A stretch of DNA of 64,000 nt, from the NCBI GenBank assembly GCA_963695675.1, contig CAVOGY010000007.1:310001-374000 (forward strand), read 5' to 3'. The DNA comes from DASUPK01 sp963695675 (GTDB taxonomy: Bacteria > Actinomycetota > Thermoleophilia > Solirubrobacterales > 70-9). The notes below the pieces were generated by a model, which searched no databases, was not told where the DNA came from, and saw only the letters and a program-made list of their open reading frames with translations. The position numbers and the translations under genes were made by a program. This document shows, piece after piece, positions 6,566 to 16,052 of the stretch (position 1 is the stretch's first letter; each line of letters opens with the position of its first letter).

Positions 6566-8752
6566 TTATTGCGGGTCCACGTCGACCGAGATCGAGACCT
6601 GCTGGAGCGCGCGGTCTCGGACGGCCGTGGCGACGGCGTCCCGGACGGCCTCGACCGCGTCATGCCGCCGATCCGACTTGACCAGCAGGCGGCGCCGGTG
6701 GCGGCCGCGAAGCCGGAAGAGAGACGCCGGCCCGAGTAGGTCATCGTCCATACCGAGCCGATCCCCGACCAGCTCGCGCACGGTCTCGGCCGAGCGCTCA
6801 AGGCGCTCCTCGTCTTCACTTGCCAGCGCGATCTCGATCAGATGCGAGAAGGGCGGGTATCGCAGGGCACGGCGCCTCGCGAGCTCACCAGCGAGGAAGC
6901 CGCTCGCGTCGTGGCGGGCGGCGTGGCGGATGCTCGGCGCCCCCGTGGCCAGGGCCTGCACCAGCACCCGGCCGCCCGCCTCTCCGCGGCCGCTCCGTCC
7001 GGCGAGCTGGGTGATCAGCGCGAAGGTGCGCTCCTCGGAGCGGAAGTCGGGCAGCCGCAAGGCGCCATCCGCATCGAGGATGACGCTCAGGGTGACGTCC
7101 GGAAAGTCGTGCCCCTTGGCAACCATCTGGGTCCCGACGAGAACCCCCGACTCAGCGGACTCGAACCGCCTCAAGACCTCGGCGTGGCCGCCGGCCGCCG
7201 CGCTGTCCGAATCGAGCCGGAAGACCTCGAGCGGTGCCAGGAGGTCGGCAAGCTCCGCCTCCACTCGCTGAGTCCCCGATCCGACCCGTGCAATCGTCAC
7301 CGACGAGCACTCGGGGCATGCCTCGGGCTGCGTCTCGGCGTGCCCACAGTGGTGGCAGCGCAGGCTGCCGTCCCGGTGGAGGATCAGCGACACGTCGCAG
7401 TGCGGGCACTGCCAGGCGTGGCCGCAGGAGCGGCAGGTGAGGTGCGTGGACCATCCTCGCCGGTTGATCAGCAGGATGGCCTTGCTGTCGGCGCGTGCGA
7501 CCTCCGCGAACACCTCGCGCGTACGCGGATGCAGCGGACCGGGGACGCCGCCTCGCATGTCGACGATCTCCACCGGCGGCAGCCGGCGTCCGTCCACCCG
7601 GCTTGGGAGCTCCAGCCGTTCGAGCTCGTGCCAGCTTTCCGGACGGGGGGTGGCCGTGCCGCAGAGGAGCACGGCGCCGGCCTCCGCCGCGCGCCGCCGC
7701 GCAACCTCCCGCGCGTCGTACCGCGGGTCGCCCTCCTGCTTATAGGAGGAATCGTGCTCCTCATCGATCACGATCAACCCGGGATCCGCAACCGGGGCGA
7801 ACACGGCGGACCGGGGCCCAACGCAGATCCGGGCCTTGCCCGACCGCAGCCGCCTCCACTCGTCGTAGCGGGCCCCAGCGGGCATCCGAGAATGAAGCAG
7901 CGCCACAGAGTCGCCGAAGCGCCGCCGGAAGCGGTCCATCGTCTGCGGGGTCAGAGCGATCTCCGGGACGAGCACGATCGCCCCCCTCCCCCGTGCCAGC
8001 GCCTCCCGCGCCGCCTCGAGGTAGACCTCCGTCTTCCCGGAGCCCGTCACGCCGTGGAGAAGGAATCGTCGGCCGGCCGCGCCGCGTGGCTCAGCGAGGG
8101 ACGAGACGATCGCGCCCAGCACAGATTGCTGTCCGGCGGTGAGGTGGACGCCGCCTCGAACTGCGCCCACCCCTGGAACCGCATGCCGCCGTCGGCGCTC
8201 GACCTCGCGGGTCGTGACCAGGCCGCGAGTCTCGAGGCGCCTGAGCGTCGCCCGGTTGGCGCCCGCCGTCGCCGCCAGGGTCCGTGCGAGCTTCGGCCCC
8301 GCCACGAGCGCCCGCAGTACCGCCCGTTGCCGGAGGCCAAGGCGCTCGCCGCCCGAGATCGCGGCGAGGCCCCCCTCAGTCGCCTCGACCTCGAGCTCGA
8401 CCAGCGGGCGAACCCGGCGCGCCTCCGCACCGGTCCCGACCCCCGGCGGCAGGACCAGCCCCAGGCCGCGGGCGGGCGTCGAGCAGTACTCCTCTCCCAC
8501 CCACTGGCCGAGCTCGACCAGCTCCGGCGGCACCCCGGCCTCGAGCGCCTCGACCGGCTCGGCGAGGCGGCCCTCGGGGAGCTCGCTGCGCTCGGCCAGA
8601 CCCACCACCACGCCGACCACTCGCCGTCGCCCGAACGGAACCACGAGCACCGATCCGACGTCGACGCTGTCCATCGCCTTCGGTACGCGATAGTCGAACG
8701 GCCCGGAGACACTCCGGGTGGTGAGCAGCGGCTCTACCTTCGCGATCGTCAC
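6566..8752 (-). CDS. priA: Primosomal replication-restart helicase PriA
   Basis: This 728-residue superfamily 2 helicase reloads the replisome at collapsed forks. The DNA-binding N-terminal domain starts with FDYRVP. The helicase core has GVTGSGKTEVYLEA (Walker A) and IVIDEEHDSSYKQE (DEEH box). The zinc module follows with CRSCGH, CPHCDVSLILH, CHHCGH and CPEC, giving all eight cysteines. VGTQMVAKGHDFPDVTLS is the conserved motif V region. Many actinobacterial PriA proteins have lost helicase motifs, but this one looks complete. The start is GTG 8752, 56 bp after the metK stop. Confidence 0.95.
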   Translation of the reverse strand: MTIAKVEPLLTTRSVSGPFDYRVPKAMDSVDVGSVLVVPFGRRRVVGVVVGLAERSELPEGRLAEPVEALEAGVPPELVELGQWVGEEYCSTPARGLGLVLPPGVGTGAEARRVRPLVELEVEATEGGLAAISGGERLGLRQRAVLRALVAGPKLARTLAATAGANRATLRRLETRGLVTTREVERRRRHAVPGVGAVRGGVHLTAGQQSVLGAIVSSLAEPRGAAGRRFLLHGVTGSGKTEVYLEAAREALARGRGAIVLVPEIALTPQTMDRFRRRFGDSVALLHSRMPAGARYDEWRRLRSGKARICVGPRSAVFAPVADPGLIVIDEEHDSSYKQEGDPRYDAREVARRRAAEAGAVLLCGTATPRPESWHELERLELPSRVDGRRLPPVEIVDMRGGVPGPLHPRTREVFAEVARADSKAILLINRRGWSTHLTCRSCGHAWQCPHCDVSLILHRDGSLRCHHCGHAETQPEACPECSSVTIARVGSGTQRVEAELADLLAPLEVFRLDSDSAAAGGHAEVLRRFESAESGVLVGTQMVAKGHDFPDVTLSVILDADGALRLPDFRSEERTFALITQLAGRSGRGEAGGRVLVQALATGAPSIRHAARHDASGFLAGELARRRALRYPPFSHLIEIALASEDEERLERSAETVRELVGDRLGMDDDLLGPASLFRLRGRHRRRLLVKSDRRHDAVEAVRDAVATAVRDRALQQVSISVDVDPQ

Positions 8753-8808
8753 CCGCTCAGGCTATGAGCGGCGACGGCGGTAGATCTAGGCGGGGTCCTC
8801 GGCCACGA

Positions 8809-10071
8809 TCAAACGGGTTGCTCCTCGGCTTCGCCTCGAAGCACCTTCGCATCCAGTCCGGCGGCCTCGCGCAGCGCGTCCACGCGGTCCGTCCGCTCCC
8901 AGGTGAAGTCGGCGTCCTCGCGGCCGAAGTGACCGTAGGCCGCCGTCTTCTGGAAGATCGGCCGGTGCAGGTCGAGGTAGCGCCGGAAGGCGGCGGGACG
9001 CAGGTCGAACCTCTCCTCGATGATCCGGGCGATCTCGGAGTCCGCGAGCTTGCCGGTTCCGAAGCTCTGCACCATCACGGAGACCGGATGGGCCATTCCG
9101 ATCGCGTATGCCACCTGCAGCTCGCAGCGGTCGGCGAGCCCGGCGGCCACCACGTTCTTCGCCACGTAGCGGGCCGCGTACGCCGCCGAGCGGTCCACCT
9201 TCGACGGGTCCTTGCCGGAGAAGGCGCCCCCACCGTGCCGCGCCGCACCGCCGTAGGTGTCGACGATGATCTTGCGGCCCGTGAGGCCGGCGTCACCGAC
9301 CGGTCCGCCAATGACGAACTTGCCGGTTGGATTGACCATGAAGTTCTCGAGCAGCTCCTTCTCGGTGAAGAGCTCCTTGTACTCGGTGTGCAGCACCGGC
9401 TCGAGTACGTGCTCCCAGAGGTCGTTGCGGATCATCTGCTCGCCGGCCTCCTCCCGGTGCTGGGTGGAGATCAGGACCTTGGCGATCTCGACGGGACGGT
9501 CGTTCTCGTAGCGGACGGTGACCTGGGTCTTGCCGTCCGGGCCGAGGTAGGGGATCACTTCCGCCTTGCGGACCTCGGCCAGCTGACGGGCGAGCTGATG
9601 GGCGAGCTGAATCGGCATCGGCATCAGCGCCTTCGTCTCCCGCGTGGCGTAGCCGAACATCATCCCCTGGTCGCCTGCGCCGGCCGAGTCCAGCTCGTCC
9701 GATGACTCTCCCTCGCGCTGCTCGAATCCCTTGTCGACGCCCTGCGCGATGTCGGGGGACTGTTCGTCGATCGCGGTCAGCACGGCGCAGGCCTTGTGAT
9801 CGAAGCCGTAGCGCGGGTCGTCGTAGCCGATCCGGCGGATCGTCTCCCGGGCGATCGCCGGGATGTCGACGTAGGTCTCGGTGGTGATCTCCCCGGAGAC
9901 GACCACGAGGCCGGTGTTGACGAGGCACTCGCAGGCAACCCGCCCCGATGGGTCGTCGGCCATCACCGCATCGAGGACGCCATCCGAGATCTGGTCACAG
10001 ACCTTGTCCGGGTGGCCCTCGGTGACCGACTCGGAGGTGAAGAGGTACTCGTTCTCGGAAAGCTGTTGCAT
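8809..10071 (-). CDS. metK: S-adenosylmethionine synthase
   Basis: The protein has 420 residues and makes S-adenosylmethionine from methionine and ATP. The signatures are GHPDKVCDQISD near the start, GAGDQGMMFGYA (ATP/methionine loop) and GGGAFSGKDPSKVDRSAAY (P-loop-like nonapeptide). The normal C-terminus of the family is reached at ERTDRVDALREAAGL; the last 14 residues (DAKVLRGEAEEQPV) are an addition encoded by a copy of the dispersed palindromic repeat. It lies nine bases downstream of the DUF3352 gene. Confidence 0.96.
   Translation of the reverse strand: MQQLSENEYLFTSESVTEGHPDKVCDQISDGVLDAVMADDPSGRVACECLVNTGLVVVSGEITTETYVDIPAIARETIRRIGYDDPRYGFDHKACAVLTAIDEQSPDIAQGVDKGFEQREGESSDELDSAGAGDQGMMFGYATRETKALMPMPIQLAHQLARQLAEVRKAEVIPYLGPDGKTQVTVRYENDRPVEIAKVLISTQHREEAGEQMIRNDLWEHVLEPVLHTEYKELFTEKELLENFMVNPTGKFVIGGPVGDAGLTGRKIIVDTYGGAARHGGGAFSGKDPSKVDRSAAYAARYVAKNVVAAGLADRCELQVAYAIGMAHPVSVMVQSFGTGKLADSEIARIIEERFDLRPAAFRRYLDLHRPIFQKTAAYGHFGREDADFTWERTDRVDALREAAGLDAKVLRGEAEEQPV
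8811..8851. repeat. Dispersed palindromic element, type A, inside the metK 3' end
   Basis: The plus strand reads AAACGGGTTGCTCC, a loop containing CGGCTTCGCC, then AAGCACCTTCGCA. The arms GGGT(T)GCTcc/..AGCACCt pair imperfectly with the bulged T shared by other copies. The metK stop codon and last 13 to 14 codons lie within it. Confidence 0.7.
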
Positions 10072-10080
10072 GTGCTCGTT

Positions 10081-12087
10081 CTATTCGTCGATTGCCAGGA
10101 AGAGCTCTGAGCGAAGCTCGTCTTCGCTCCCACTCACGGCAAGGCCGAGAGATTGAACGTGCGAGATGTCTTCGCCGAGCGAGGCATACAGTGGATTCTC
10201 CGCCAGGCCGGCCCGCTGCGCCAACCCAAAGATCTCATCGAGGTTGAGGAAGACTAGCGCCGAGACCCGATCTGGGAGGCCATCGACGGCCCGCTGATAA
10301 TCGGTCGAGTCGGCCAGGGTGTCGCCGCTCGAGCGCACTTGCGCGATCCCCTCGGGCCGGGTGGAAATCACCAGCTTGCCGTCGAAGATCGCATAGGAGA
10401 GCTCCACGCCGGGCGAGATCTGCAGCGAGTGGACCGTCACACCGTCGATCTCCCTGGACTGGAAGCTCGGAGCCTGCGGCCCGCCGGTCCGAAGCGATTT
10501 CAGCAGAGGGCGCTGGAGTGCCGCCAGGGCGTCGCCGGCCTGCTTCTCGTCGACGTCATCGACGATCAGGCTTGCGTAGGGCGCGGCGTTGGTCGGCTCG
10601 GCCACCAGTGCCGCCTGGCCGCCGAGGGCGGGAAGCAGGTCCTTGAGCGGATCGACGCCCGCCTGCTGCTGCAGCCTCTGAGCCAGGCCCCTGAGCGAGC
10701 CGGCCAGCCCCTGGGCGCCTGCCCCCGCCGTGACAAGAGCCTTGGTGATCGCCGGGCCGAGGTCGCCGACGCCGACATAGCCGAGCGCACGCGGGCCAGC
10801 CTCGTCGGCGAGCCCCGGATCGAACCTGGGCAGCGTCGCGAACACCGTCGGGCTCTGCTGCTCCAGCTTCGGATCGAGCTCGCTCACCACATTCACCTCG
10901 ACGCCATCGTCGTGCGCCCTCGCGGACGCGGCCATCCCGCTGGTCGCCCCGTAGTCGACAAAGGTGTCGAGCTGGGTGGCGCCGCCCTGGCGTCCGACCA
11001 GGAACCGTTGCACGCCGAGCCGTGAGAGATAGACCTCCGCGACCCGCACGTCCGGAAGCTCGTCGCGGGCGGTGTTCTGGTCGGAGCCCTCAAGCGCCGG
11101 CAGCTGACCCGACTTCGCCGCCACCGCGGCGCGAACGGCCCCCAGCGCTCCGAAGACGAGCTGATCCCCCGACCGAGCCGTGGCGACGCCGTTGGAGTAG
11201 ACGGTCAGCGTCGCATCGCCGAGCTTGGACTGCTTCGACTTCCCTCCGGGTGAGAGGCTGGCCGCGAACTGGTTGGCCTTGGTGGTGTCGCCGACGCCGG
11301 TGATGTAGGCCTCGGGCGTGGTTTTGTTCGGCCCGGGGACTCCGAGGAGCGCCAGGTCGTCCTTAGCCCAGGGCAGGACCTCCCGCGAGAGGTCAATCGG
11401 CTTCCCGGCTGGACCCGCGAGATCGCTGGTGTCGCTCTGGAGCAGCGCGGTGAAGTTGGGGAGGGCGTCGCGCAGGTCCTGAGTCAACTCCCACTGATGG
11501 CTGTCGCTGTTGACCGTGAGGTGGGCATAGAGCACGGCATTCTGCGGCACGTAGGCGATCGTGTCGTTAGAGGGAGCGCACTCTTTCGCGGCCGAGATTC
11601 CGCAGGGCACGCCGGGGACGGGCGCGAACTTGACGATTAGATAGACGACGACGATTCCTGCCGCCGCGAAGATCCGCATCCGGGTGCCGCGCGAGCGCGT
11701 GGACCACCAGGCCGCGGTCGCCCCCCGGGCCCGTTTCAGTCCCCGCCACGCGACCTGTCCCTTCTCGCGCAGCCAGTAGCCGATGGCGCGGAGACGCGTC
11801 TTTGCGCGGAAGAGCAGCTCCCTCGACCCTTTCGGCTCCTCGGGAGGCTTTGACCCCTCGGGCGGCGTCGGTTCCGGACCCGTCGGCGGGGGAACCACCG
11901 GCGGTGGCGAGGCGGCGGATGGCCCGCCCCGACCAAGCCGCGGGCGCGGTAGGCGCAGCTTGGGCCGCGCAAGGCTCAGCCGGTGGAGAAACCGGGCGCG
12001 GCGACCTTCCTTGTCTTCCTCGCTCTTGCTGCCGGCCTCGCTGGAGGCTTCCTCGCCTCCAGAGCCACCGGGTTGAGCCGTACTCAC
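10081..12087 (-). CDS. DUF3352 membrane-anchored protein
   Basis: The protein has 668 residues. The first 145 or so are cytosolic and of low complexity (Gly/Ser/Glu, then Pro-rich and Arg/Lys-rich). One transmembrane helix (FAAAGIVVVYLIVKFAP) follows, then a large extracytoplasmic domain. That domain begins APSNDTIAYVPQNAVLYAHLTV, the style of DUF3352 proteins, and contains repeated beta-alpha units (DALAALQRPLLKSLR; VELSYAIFDGKLVISTRPEGI). Function is unknown. It starts with GTG ten bases after der and is probably co-transcribed with der and metK. Confidence 0.75.
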   Translation of the reverse strand: MSTAQPGGSGGEEASSEAGSKSEEDKEGRRARFLHRLSLARPKLRLPRPRLGRGGPSAASPPPVVPPPTGPEPTPPEGSKPPEEPKGSRELLFRAKTRLRAIGYWLREKGQVAWRGLKRARGATAAWWSTRSRGTRMRIFAAAGIVVVYLIVKFAPVPGVPCGISAAKECAPSNDTIAYVPQNAVLYAHLTVNSDSHQWELTQDLRDALPNFTALLQSDTSDLAGPAGKPIDLSREVLPWAKDDLALLGVPGPNKTTPEAYITGVGDTTKANQFAASLSPGGKSKQSKLGDATLTVYSNGVATARSGDQLVFGALGAVRAAVAAKSGQLPALEGSDQNTARDELPDVRVAEVYLSRLGVQRFLVGRQGGATQLDTFVDYGATSGMAASARAHDDGVEVNVVSELDPKLEQQSPTVFATLPRFDPGLADEAGPRALGYVGVGDLGPAITKALVTAGAGAQGLAGSLRGLAQRLQQQAGVDPLKDLLPALGGQAALVAEPTNAAPYASLIVDDVDEKQAGDALAALQRPLLKSLRTGGPQAPSFQSREIDGVTVHSLQISPGVELSYAIFDGKLVISTRPEGIAQVRSSGDTLADSTDYQRAVDGLPDRVSALVFLNLDEIFGLAQRAGLAENPLYASLGEDISHVQSLGLAVSGSEDELRSELFLAIDE

Positions 12088-12097
12088 GGAACGCCGG

Positions 12098-13567
12098 TTA
12101 TACCCGGCCCGCGCGCTGCGCGCTCCGGTTCCGACGACGCTTGCGCGGCACGTAGTCGATCACCAGGGGCACGCCCTGCATGTCGTATGCATCGCGCAGC
12201 CGGTTCTCGAGATAGAAGGCCCAGTCGCGGCTGATCAGCCGCCGATCGTTGACTTGGATTGCGAAACGCGGAGGCCGCCGTCCGACCTGGGCCGCGTAAT
12301 AGAGGCGTAGACGCCTGCCGTGGCGCTGGGGCGGCGGGCGATCGGCGACCACGCCCGCAACGAATTTGTTGAGCTCAGGGGTCGGAATGCGCTCGGCCGC
12401 TCGGCCGGCGAGCCTGACCGCCTCCCGCAGCACGGCCGCGACCCCCCGCCCGGTGAGCGCCGAGCAGGTGAGCACGGGCGGACGAAGGCGGAGCTTCTGC
12501 CCGGCCCTAGCTCGGACATCGTCCAGGTCACCCGCACCAAACGGGGACTCCTCCCGCATAGAACGCGTGGCTCCGGGGGGCAGCCCCCTCGCATGATCGG
12601 GGACGCCTCGCACGAGGTCCCACTTGTTGAGGGCGAGCAAGGTGGCACAGCCCGACCGCATCGCGAGCTCGGCGACCCGGAGGTCCTCGGCGGTCAGGCC
12701 CTCGGTCGCGTCGCAGACCACGATCGCCGCGTCGGCGCGCTCGGCGGCGCGCTCAGAGCGCAGCTGCGCGTAGTAGCCGACCGTCCCCGCGACCTTGCCG
12801 CGCCTGCGCAGCCCGGCAGTGTCGACGAGCTCCACCCGCTCGCCGTCGAGCACCGCCTCGGTGTCGACCGGATCGCGAGTGGTGCCGGCGCGCTCGTTGA
12901 CGATCACCCGCTCGGAGCCGAGCAGGGCGTTGAGCAGCGACGACTTACCGACGTTGGGTCGTCCGAGGATCGCGATCCTGGGGACCGCGTCACCTTCCTC
13001 CTCCTCTCCGGCTTCCACCCAGTGCCTGCGCAGCTCCTCCACCAGGCGGTCGAGCAGGTCACCGCTGCCGAGGCCGTGGGCGGCGGAGACGGGGATCGGC
13101 TCACCGAGGCCGAGCGCGTTGAGCTCGGCAGCGAGATGCTCGTCCTCCGGCCGGTCGATCTTGTTGGCGGCGACCACGACAGGCCGAGCCGAACGGCGCA
13201 GCAGGTCCGCGAGCTCGGCGTCGCCCGGTCCCAGGCCGCTACGGGCGTCCACGACGAGCAGGATCACCTCCGCGTCCTCGATCGCCGCCCTCGCCTGGGA
13301 CTGGACGGCGCGTGCCAGCTCGTCCGAGTTGGCCAGGTCCACACCGCCCGTGTCGATGAGATCGAAGCTCAGGCCGTTCCACTCGCATTCGAGGGCGCGG
13401 CGGTCCCTGGTCACCCCCGGCTCGGCGTCCGTCACCGCCTCGCGCCCGCCGGCCAGCCGGTTGATCAGGGCGCTCTTCCCCGCATTCGGGAATCCGACCA
13501 CGGCGACCGCGGGGCGGCGCCGCAATGGCCGGGCAGTCGCGCTCGACCCGCCGCGGGAGGCCTCCAT
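12098..13567 (-). CDS. der: Ribosome-assembly GTPase Der (EngA)
   Basis: The protein has 489 residues with two GTPase domains in tandem, the hallmark of Der, which acts in 50S subunit maturation. Domain 1 has GFPNAGKSALINRL and ANKIDRPED; domain 2 has GRPNVGKSSLLNALL, DTAGLRRR and NKWDLV. A KH-like C-terminal domain ends in RKRRRNRS. A roughly 30-residue insertion follows NKWDLV. ATG 13567 overlaps the cmk stop by one base (TGATG). The long open frame further upstream lies over cmk and is not coding. Confidence 0.95.
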   Translation of the reverse strand: MEASRGGSSATARPLRRRPAVAVVGFPNAGKSALINRLAGGREAVTDAEPGVTRDRRALECEWNGLSFDLIDTGGVDLANSDELARAVQSQARAAIEDAEVILLVVDARSGLGPGDAELADLLRRSARPVVVAANKIDRPEDEHLAAELNALGLGEPIPVSAAHGLGSGDLLDRLVEELRRHWVEAGEEEEGDAVPRIAILGRPNVGKSSLLNALLGSERVIVNERAGTTRDPVDTEAVLDGERVELVDTAGLRRRGKVAGTVGYYAQLRSERAAERADAAIVVCDATEGLTAEDLRVAELAMRSGCATLLALNKWDLVRGVPDHARGLPPGATRSMREESPFGAGDLDDVRARAGQKLRLRPPVLTCSALTGRGVAAVLREAVRLAGRAAERIPTPELNKFVAGVVADRPPPQRHGRRLRLYYAAQVGRRPPRFAIQVNDRRLISRDWAFYLENRLRDAYDMQGVPLVIDYVPRKRRRNRSAQRAGRV

Positions 13568-14214
13568 CAGGCAATCCCCCTCTCGCGAGCCAGCTCGGCG
13601 ATCCGCTCCACGACCTGGTCCGGAGTCAGGTTCGTCGTGTCGACCGCGACCGAATCGTCGGCTGCGCGCAGCGCGCCGTGCTCGCGGCCGCGGTCGCGCC
13701 GATCTCGGTCCTCGATCCCCTCTCGGACCTTGGCGACGGACTGACCGGTCTCGGCCGCGCGGCGGCGCGCGCGCTCCTCCTCGCTCGCCGTCAGGAAGAC
13801 CTTGAGGGGGGCGTCGGGGCTGACCACGGTCCCGATGTCCCTGCCCTCCGCGACGTAATTGGCCGCCGCGATCAGCTCTCGCTGGCGCTTCACCATCGCC
13901 TGCCTCACCTGCGGATGTACCGAGACCTTCGAGGCGGCCACCGTCACCTCTGGCGCGCGGATCCTTCCGCCCACGGGCTCGCCGTCGAGCCGGATCGAGT
14001 CGCCGTCGAAGGTGATGTCGAGAGTCCACGCCATCTCCCCCAGTCGCTCGCCATCCGCGAGGTCGAGCCCCCGGTCGAGCGCAGCGAGCGCGACGGTGCG
14101 GTACATCGCCCCGGAGTCGAGATAGGTGAACCCGAGCGCCCTCGCGACGCTCCGGGCCACTGTTGACTTGCCGGCCCCGGCTGGGCCGTCGATCGCGATC
14201 ACCATCAGCTCCAT
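13567..14214 (-). CDS. cmk: Cytidylate kinase
   Basis: The protein has about 215 residues and phosphorylates CMP and dCMP. IAIDGPAGAGKSTVARSVA is the P-loop; DSGAMYRTVAL and AEGRDIGTVV are the CMP-binding segments; EERARRRAAETG is the lid region. ATG 14214 or 14205 is the start. The open frame to TTG 14235 runs into the dispersed repeat. It forms a coupled pair with der. Confidence 0.94.
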   Translation of the reverse strand: MELMVIAIDGPAGAGKSTVARSVARALGFTYLDSGAMYRTVALAALDRGLDLADGERLGEMAWTLDITFDGDSIRLDGEPVGGRIRAPEVTVAASKVSVHPQVRQAMVKRQRELIAAANYVAEGRDIGTVVSPDAPLKVFLTASEEERARRRAAETGQSVAKVREGIEDRDRRDRGREHGALRAADDSVAVDTTNLTPDQVVERIAELARERGIA

Positions 14215-14215
14215 T

Positions 14216-14265
14216 AAACGGGTCGCCTGAACCAAACGGGTCGCGCCTGGCGGCGCGCCCTCGCA
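14216..14265 (+). repeat. Dispersed palindromic element, type B, with a partial duplicate
   Basis: A partial copy AAACGGGTCGCC (14216-14227) is followed by a full copy (14234-14265) reading AAACGGGTCGCGCC, a short loop, GGCGCGCCC and TCGCA. It lies just upstream of cmk, in the divergent gap to the cupin gene. Confidence 0.65.
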
Positions 14266-14307
14266 TAACGCCGTCGCACCTAGGGTCTGCCCCGCTGGGG
14301 GCGCGGA

Positions 14308-14313
14308 TATAAA
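14308..14313 (+). promoter_or_regulatory. Predicted -10 element (TATAAA) of the cupin gene
   Basis: TATAAA lies seven bases before GTG 14321 with no clear -35. The spacing would put the transcription start at or next to the start codon, giving a leaderless mRNA, which is common in actinobacteria. This is prediction only. Confidence 0.4.
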
Positions 14314-14320
14314 GTGCCGC

Positions 14321-14665
14321 GTGACGATGGAGAGCTGGAACCTGAACGAGTTCGAGGTCCTGCCGCATCAGCCGGAGGTGCTCGACTCCGAGTCAGAGGG
14401 CAGGGCGATTCTGATCAACCTGCCGAAGGGCGAGCAGCTCCAGGAGCACCAGGTGCATGAGCGCGCCTGGCTGCTGGTGATCGACGGCAACATCGAGCTC
14501 AATACGCCCGACGGCAAGTGGGCCGCCGGCGGGGCCGGCCTGCTCGCGGTATTCGATCCTGCCGAGCGCCACGAGGTGCAGGCGGTCGACGACTCGCGGA
14601 TCCTGCTGGTGCTCTCCCCCTGGCCGGGGGACGGCCATCCATCGGCCGCCAGCAGCTCCACCTGA
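14321..14665 (+). CDS. Small cupin-domain protein
   Basis: The protein has 114 residues. GEQLQEHQVHERAWLLVIDGNIEL matches cupin motif 1, although only part of the His-x-His-x-Glu metal site is kept. GGAGLLAVFDPAERHEVQAVDDSRILLV matches motif 2 with one His. It is a single beta barrel, cytosolic, with unknown ligand. It is the only plus-strand gene between cmk and aroA, and so splits an otherwise minus-strand aro-cmk-der run. ATG 14327 is an alternative start. Confidence 0.75.
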   Translation: MTMESWNLNEFEVLPHQPEVLDSESEGRAILINLPKGEQLQEHQVHERAWLLVIDGNIELNTPDGKWAAGGAGLLAVFDPAERHEVQAVDDSRILLVLSPWPGDGHPSAASSST

Positions 14666-14667
14666 AA

Positions 14668-14683
14668 CGGCCGCTTGCGGCCG
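14668..14683. terminator. Hairpin after the cupin gene
   Basis: CGGCCGC-tt-GCGGCCG, a 7-bp GC stem, starts three bases after the cupin stop, in the convergent gap to aroA. No T run is present. Confidence 0.5.
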
Positions 14684-14708
14684 CGCCTGGTGATTGCGGC
14701 GCCCGCGG

Positions 14709-14729
14709 CCGAGCCCGTTGGCGAAGCCG
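14709..14729 (-). repeat. Fragment of the dispersed element next to the aroA stop
   Basis: On the minus strand it reads CGGCTTCGCCAACGGGCTCG directly after the aroA stop codon. It matches the CGGCTTCGCC(AT)AAACGGGTTGCTC edge of the copy at 28902. The same CGGCTTCGC module follows the kch stop. Confidence 0.45.
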
Positions 14730-16052
14730 TCAGCCGGTAACCAACATTTGCAGGTCCCGCTCGAAGCGCGGGTAACTCACCGCCACCGTCTCGAACCCCT
14801 CAACCTCAACGCCCTCCCGCGAGGCAAGCCCCGCGACGGCTCCGAGCATCGCCAGCCGGTGATCGCCGCGCGCGTCCAGCATTCCGCCTCGCAGCTTGCC
14901 GGTCCCTCGCACAGCGAAGCCGTCCACCTGCGCCTCGATCTCTGCACCGAGCGCCGAGAGCCCGTCGACGATCCCCGCGATCCGGTCCGACTCCTTGGCA
15001 CGGAGCTCCGCCGCGCCCTCTACAACCGTCTCGCCCTCGGCGAAGCAGCCGAGCAGGGCAACCAGCGGCAGTTCGTCGATCGTGGATGGGACGTCCTCGC
15101 CCGTGACGGTCGCGCCGCTCAGCGGGGAGTGCCGGACGATGAGGGTGGCTATCGGCTCGGGGCCCGGCTCTCGGATCTCGTCGACGGTCATGGCGCGATC
15201 TCCCTCGTGAGCAGCTCCCATCTCCACCCCCATCCGCGAGAGGATCGAGAGCAGCCCGATCCGGGCGCGGTTGATTCCGACCTCACGCAGACTGATCTGG
15301 CTGCCCGGCACCAGCAGCGCGGCGACCATCAGGAACGCGGCCGAGGAGAAATCGCCGGGGACCGGAACGTCCCCCGCCTCGAGCCGCTCGGCCCGCGAGA
15401 CCGTGACGCGACCGCCATGGCGGCGGATGTCCGCGCCCGCGGCCGCCAACATCCGCTCGGTGTGGTCACGCGTCCAGTAAGGCTCGTGGATGGTCGTCTC
15501 CCCATCAGCCAACAGCCCAGCGAGGAGCATGCAGGACTTGACCTGGGCGCTCGCCACCGGCATCTCGTAGTCGATGCCCCTGAGCGCCGAGCCGCGCACG
15601 CGAAGTGGCGGCAGGCGCCCGTTACGGCAGTCGACGTCGGCGCCCATTCGGCGCAGCGGCTCTGCGATCCGGTCGACCGGGCGACGGCGGATCGACTCGT
15701 CGCCATCGAAGGTCCACTCGCCCGACAGCTGCCCCGCCAGCCACCCCGGCATGATCCGCAGGAGCGTCCCGGCGTTGCCCACGTCGATCTCCGCCGGTCG
15801 CGGGCCGCGCAGGCCGATCCCCTCGATCTCGACGAAGAACCCCCCGTGGTCATCGGCCTCGCCCTCCCTGACCTCCGCTCCCACGTCCCCAACCGCCCGC
15901 AGCGTGGCGCGGGTGTCGGCCGACTCCAGGTAGCCGGTGATCCTGGTCGGCCCGTCCGCCATCGCGCCGATCAGGGCGGCTCGATGGGAGATCGACTTGT
16001 CGGGGGGAGGCTTGAGCTCTCCGCGCAGAGGCCCGGCGGGCTCGAATCTCAT
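14730..16052 (-). CDS. aroA: 3-phosphoshikimate 1-carboxyvinyltransferase (EPSP synthase)
   Basis: The protein has 440 residues and makes EPSP from shikimate 3-phosphate and phosphoenolpyruvate, the sixth step of the shikimate pathway. PPDKSISHRAALIGAMADG carries the substrate-binding Lys and Ser. DVGNAGTLLRIMPGWL is the NAGT signature, and RAKESDRIAG and RGDHRLAM are the C-terminal PEP-site motifs. ATG 16052 overlaps the tyrA stop (ATGA), so aroA is coupled to tyrA. It is the last gene of the aromatic operon. Confidence 0.96.
   Translation of the reverse strand: MRFEPAGPLRGELKPPPDKSISHRAALIGAMADGPTRITGYLESADTRATLRAVGDVGAEVREGEADDHGGFFVEIEGIGLRGPRPAEIDVGNAGTLLRIMPGWLAGQLSGEWTFDGDESIRRRPVDRIAEPLRRMGADVDCRNGRLPPLRVRGSALRGIDYEMPVASAQVKSCMLLAGLLADGETTIHEPYWTRDHTERMLAAAGADIRRHGGRVTVSRAERLEAGDVPVPGDFSSAAFLMVAALLVPGSQISLREVGINRARIGLLSILSRMGVEMGAAHEGDRAMTVDEIREPGPEPIATLIVRHSPLSGATVTGEDVPSTIDELPLVALLGCFAEGETVVEGAAELRAKESDRIAGIVDGLSALGAEIEAQVDGFAVRGTGKLRGGMLDARGDHRLAMLGAVAGLASREGVEVEGFETVAVSYPRFERDLQMLVTG

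Noticed and set aside
13568..14368. Long N-terminal extension of the der frame
   Set aside because: It is antisense-frame sequence over cmk, Arg/Gly-rich with no domain; Der is complete from ATG 13567.
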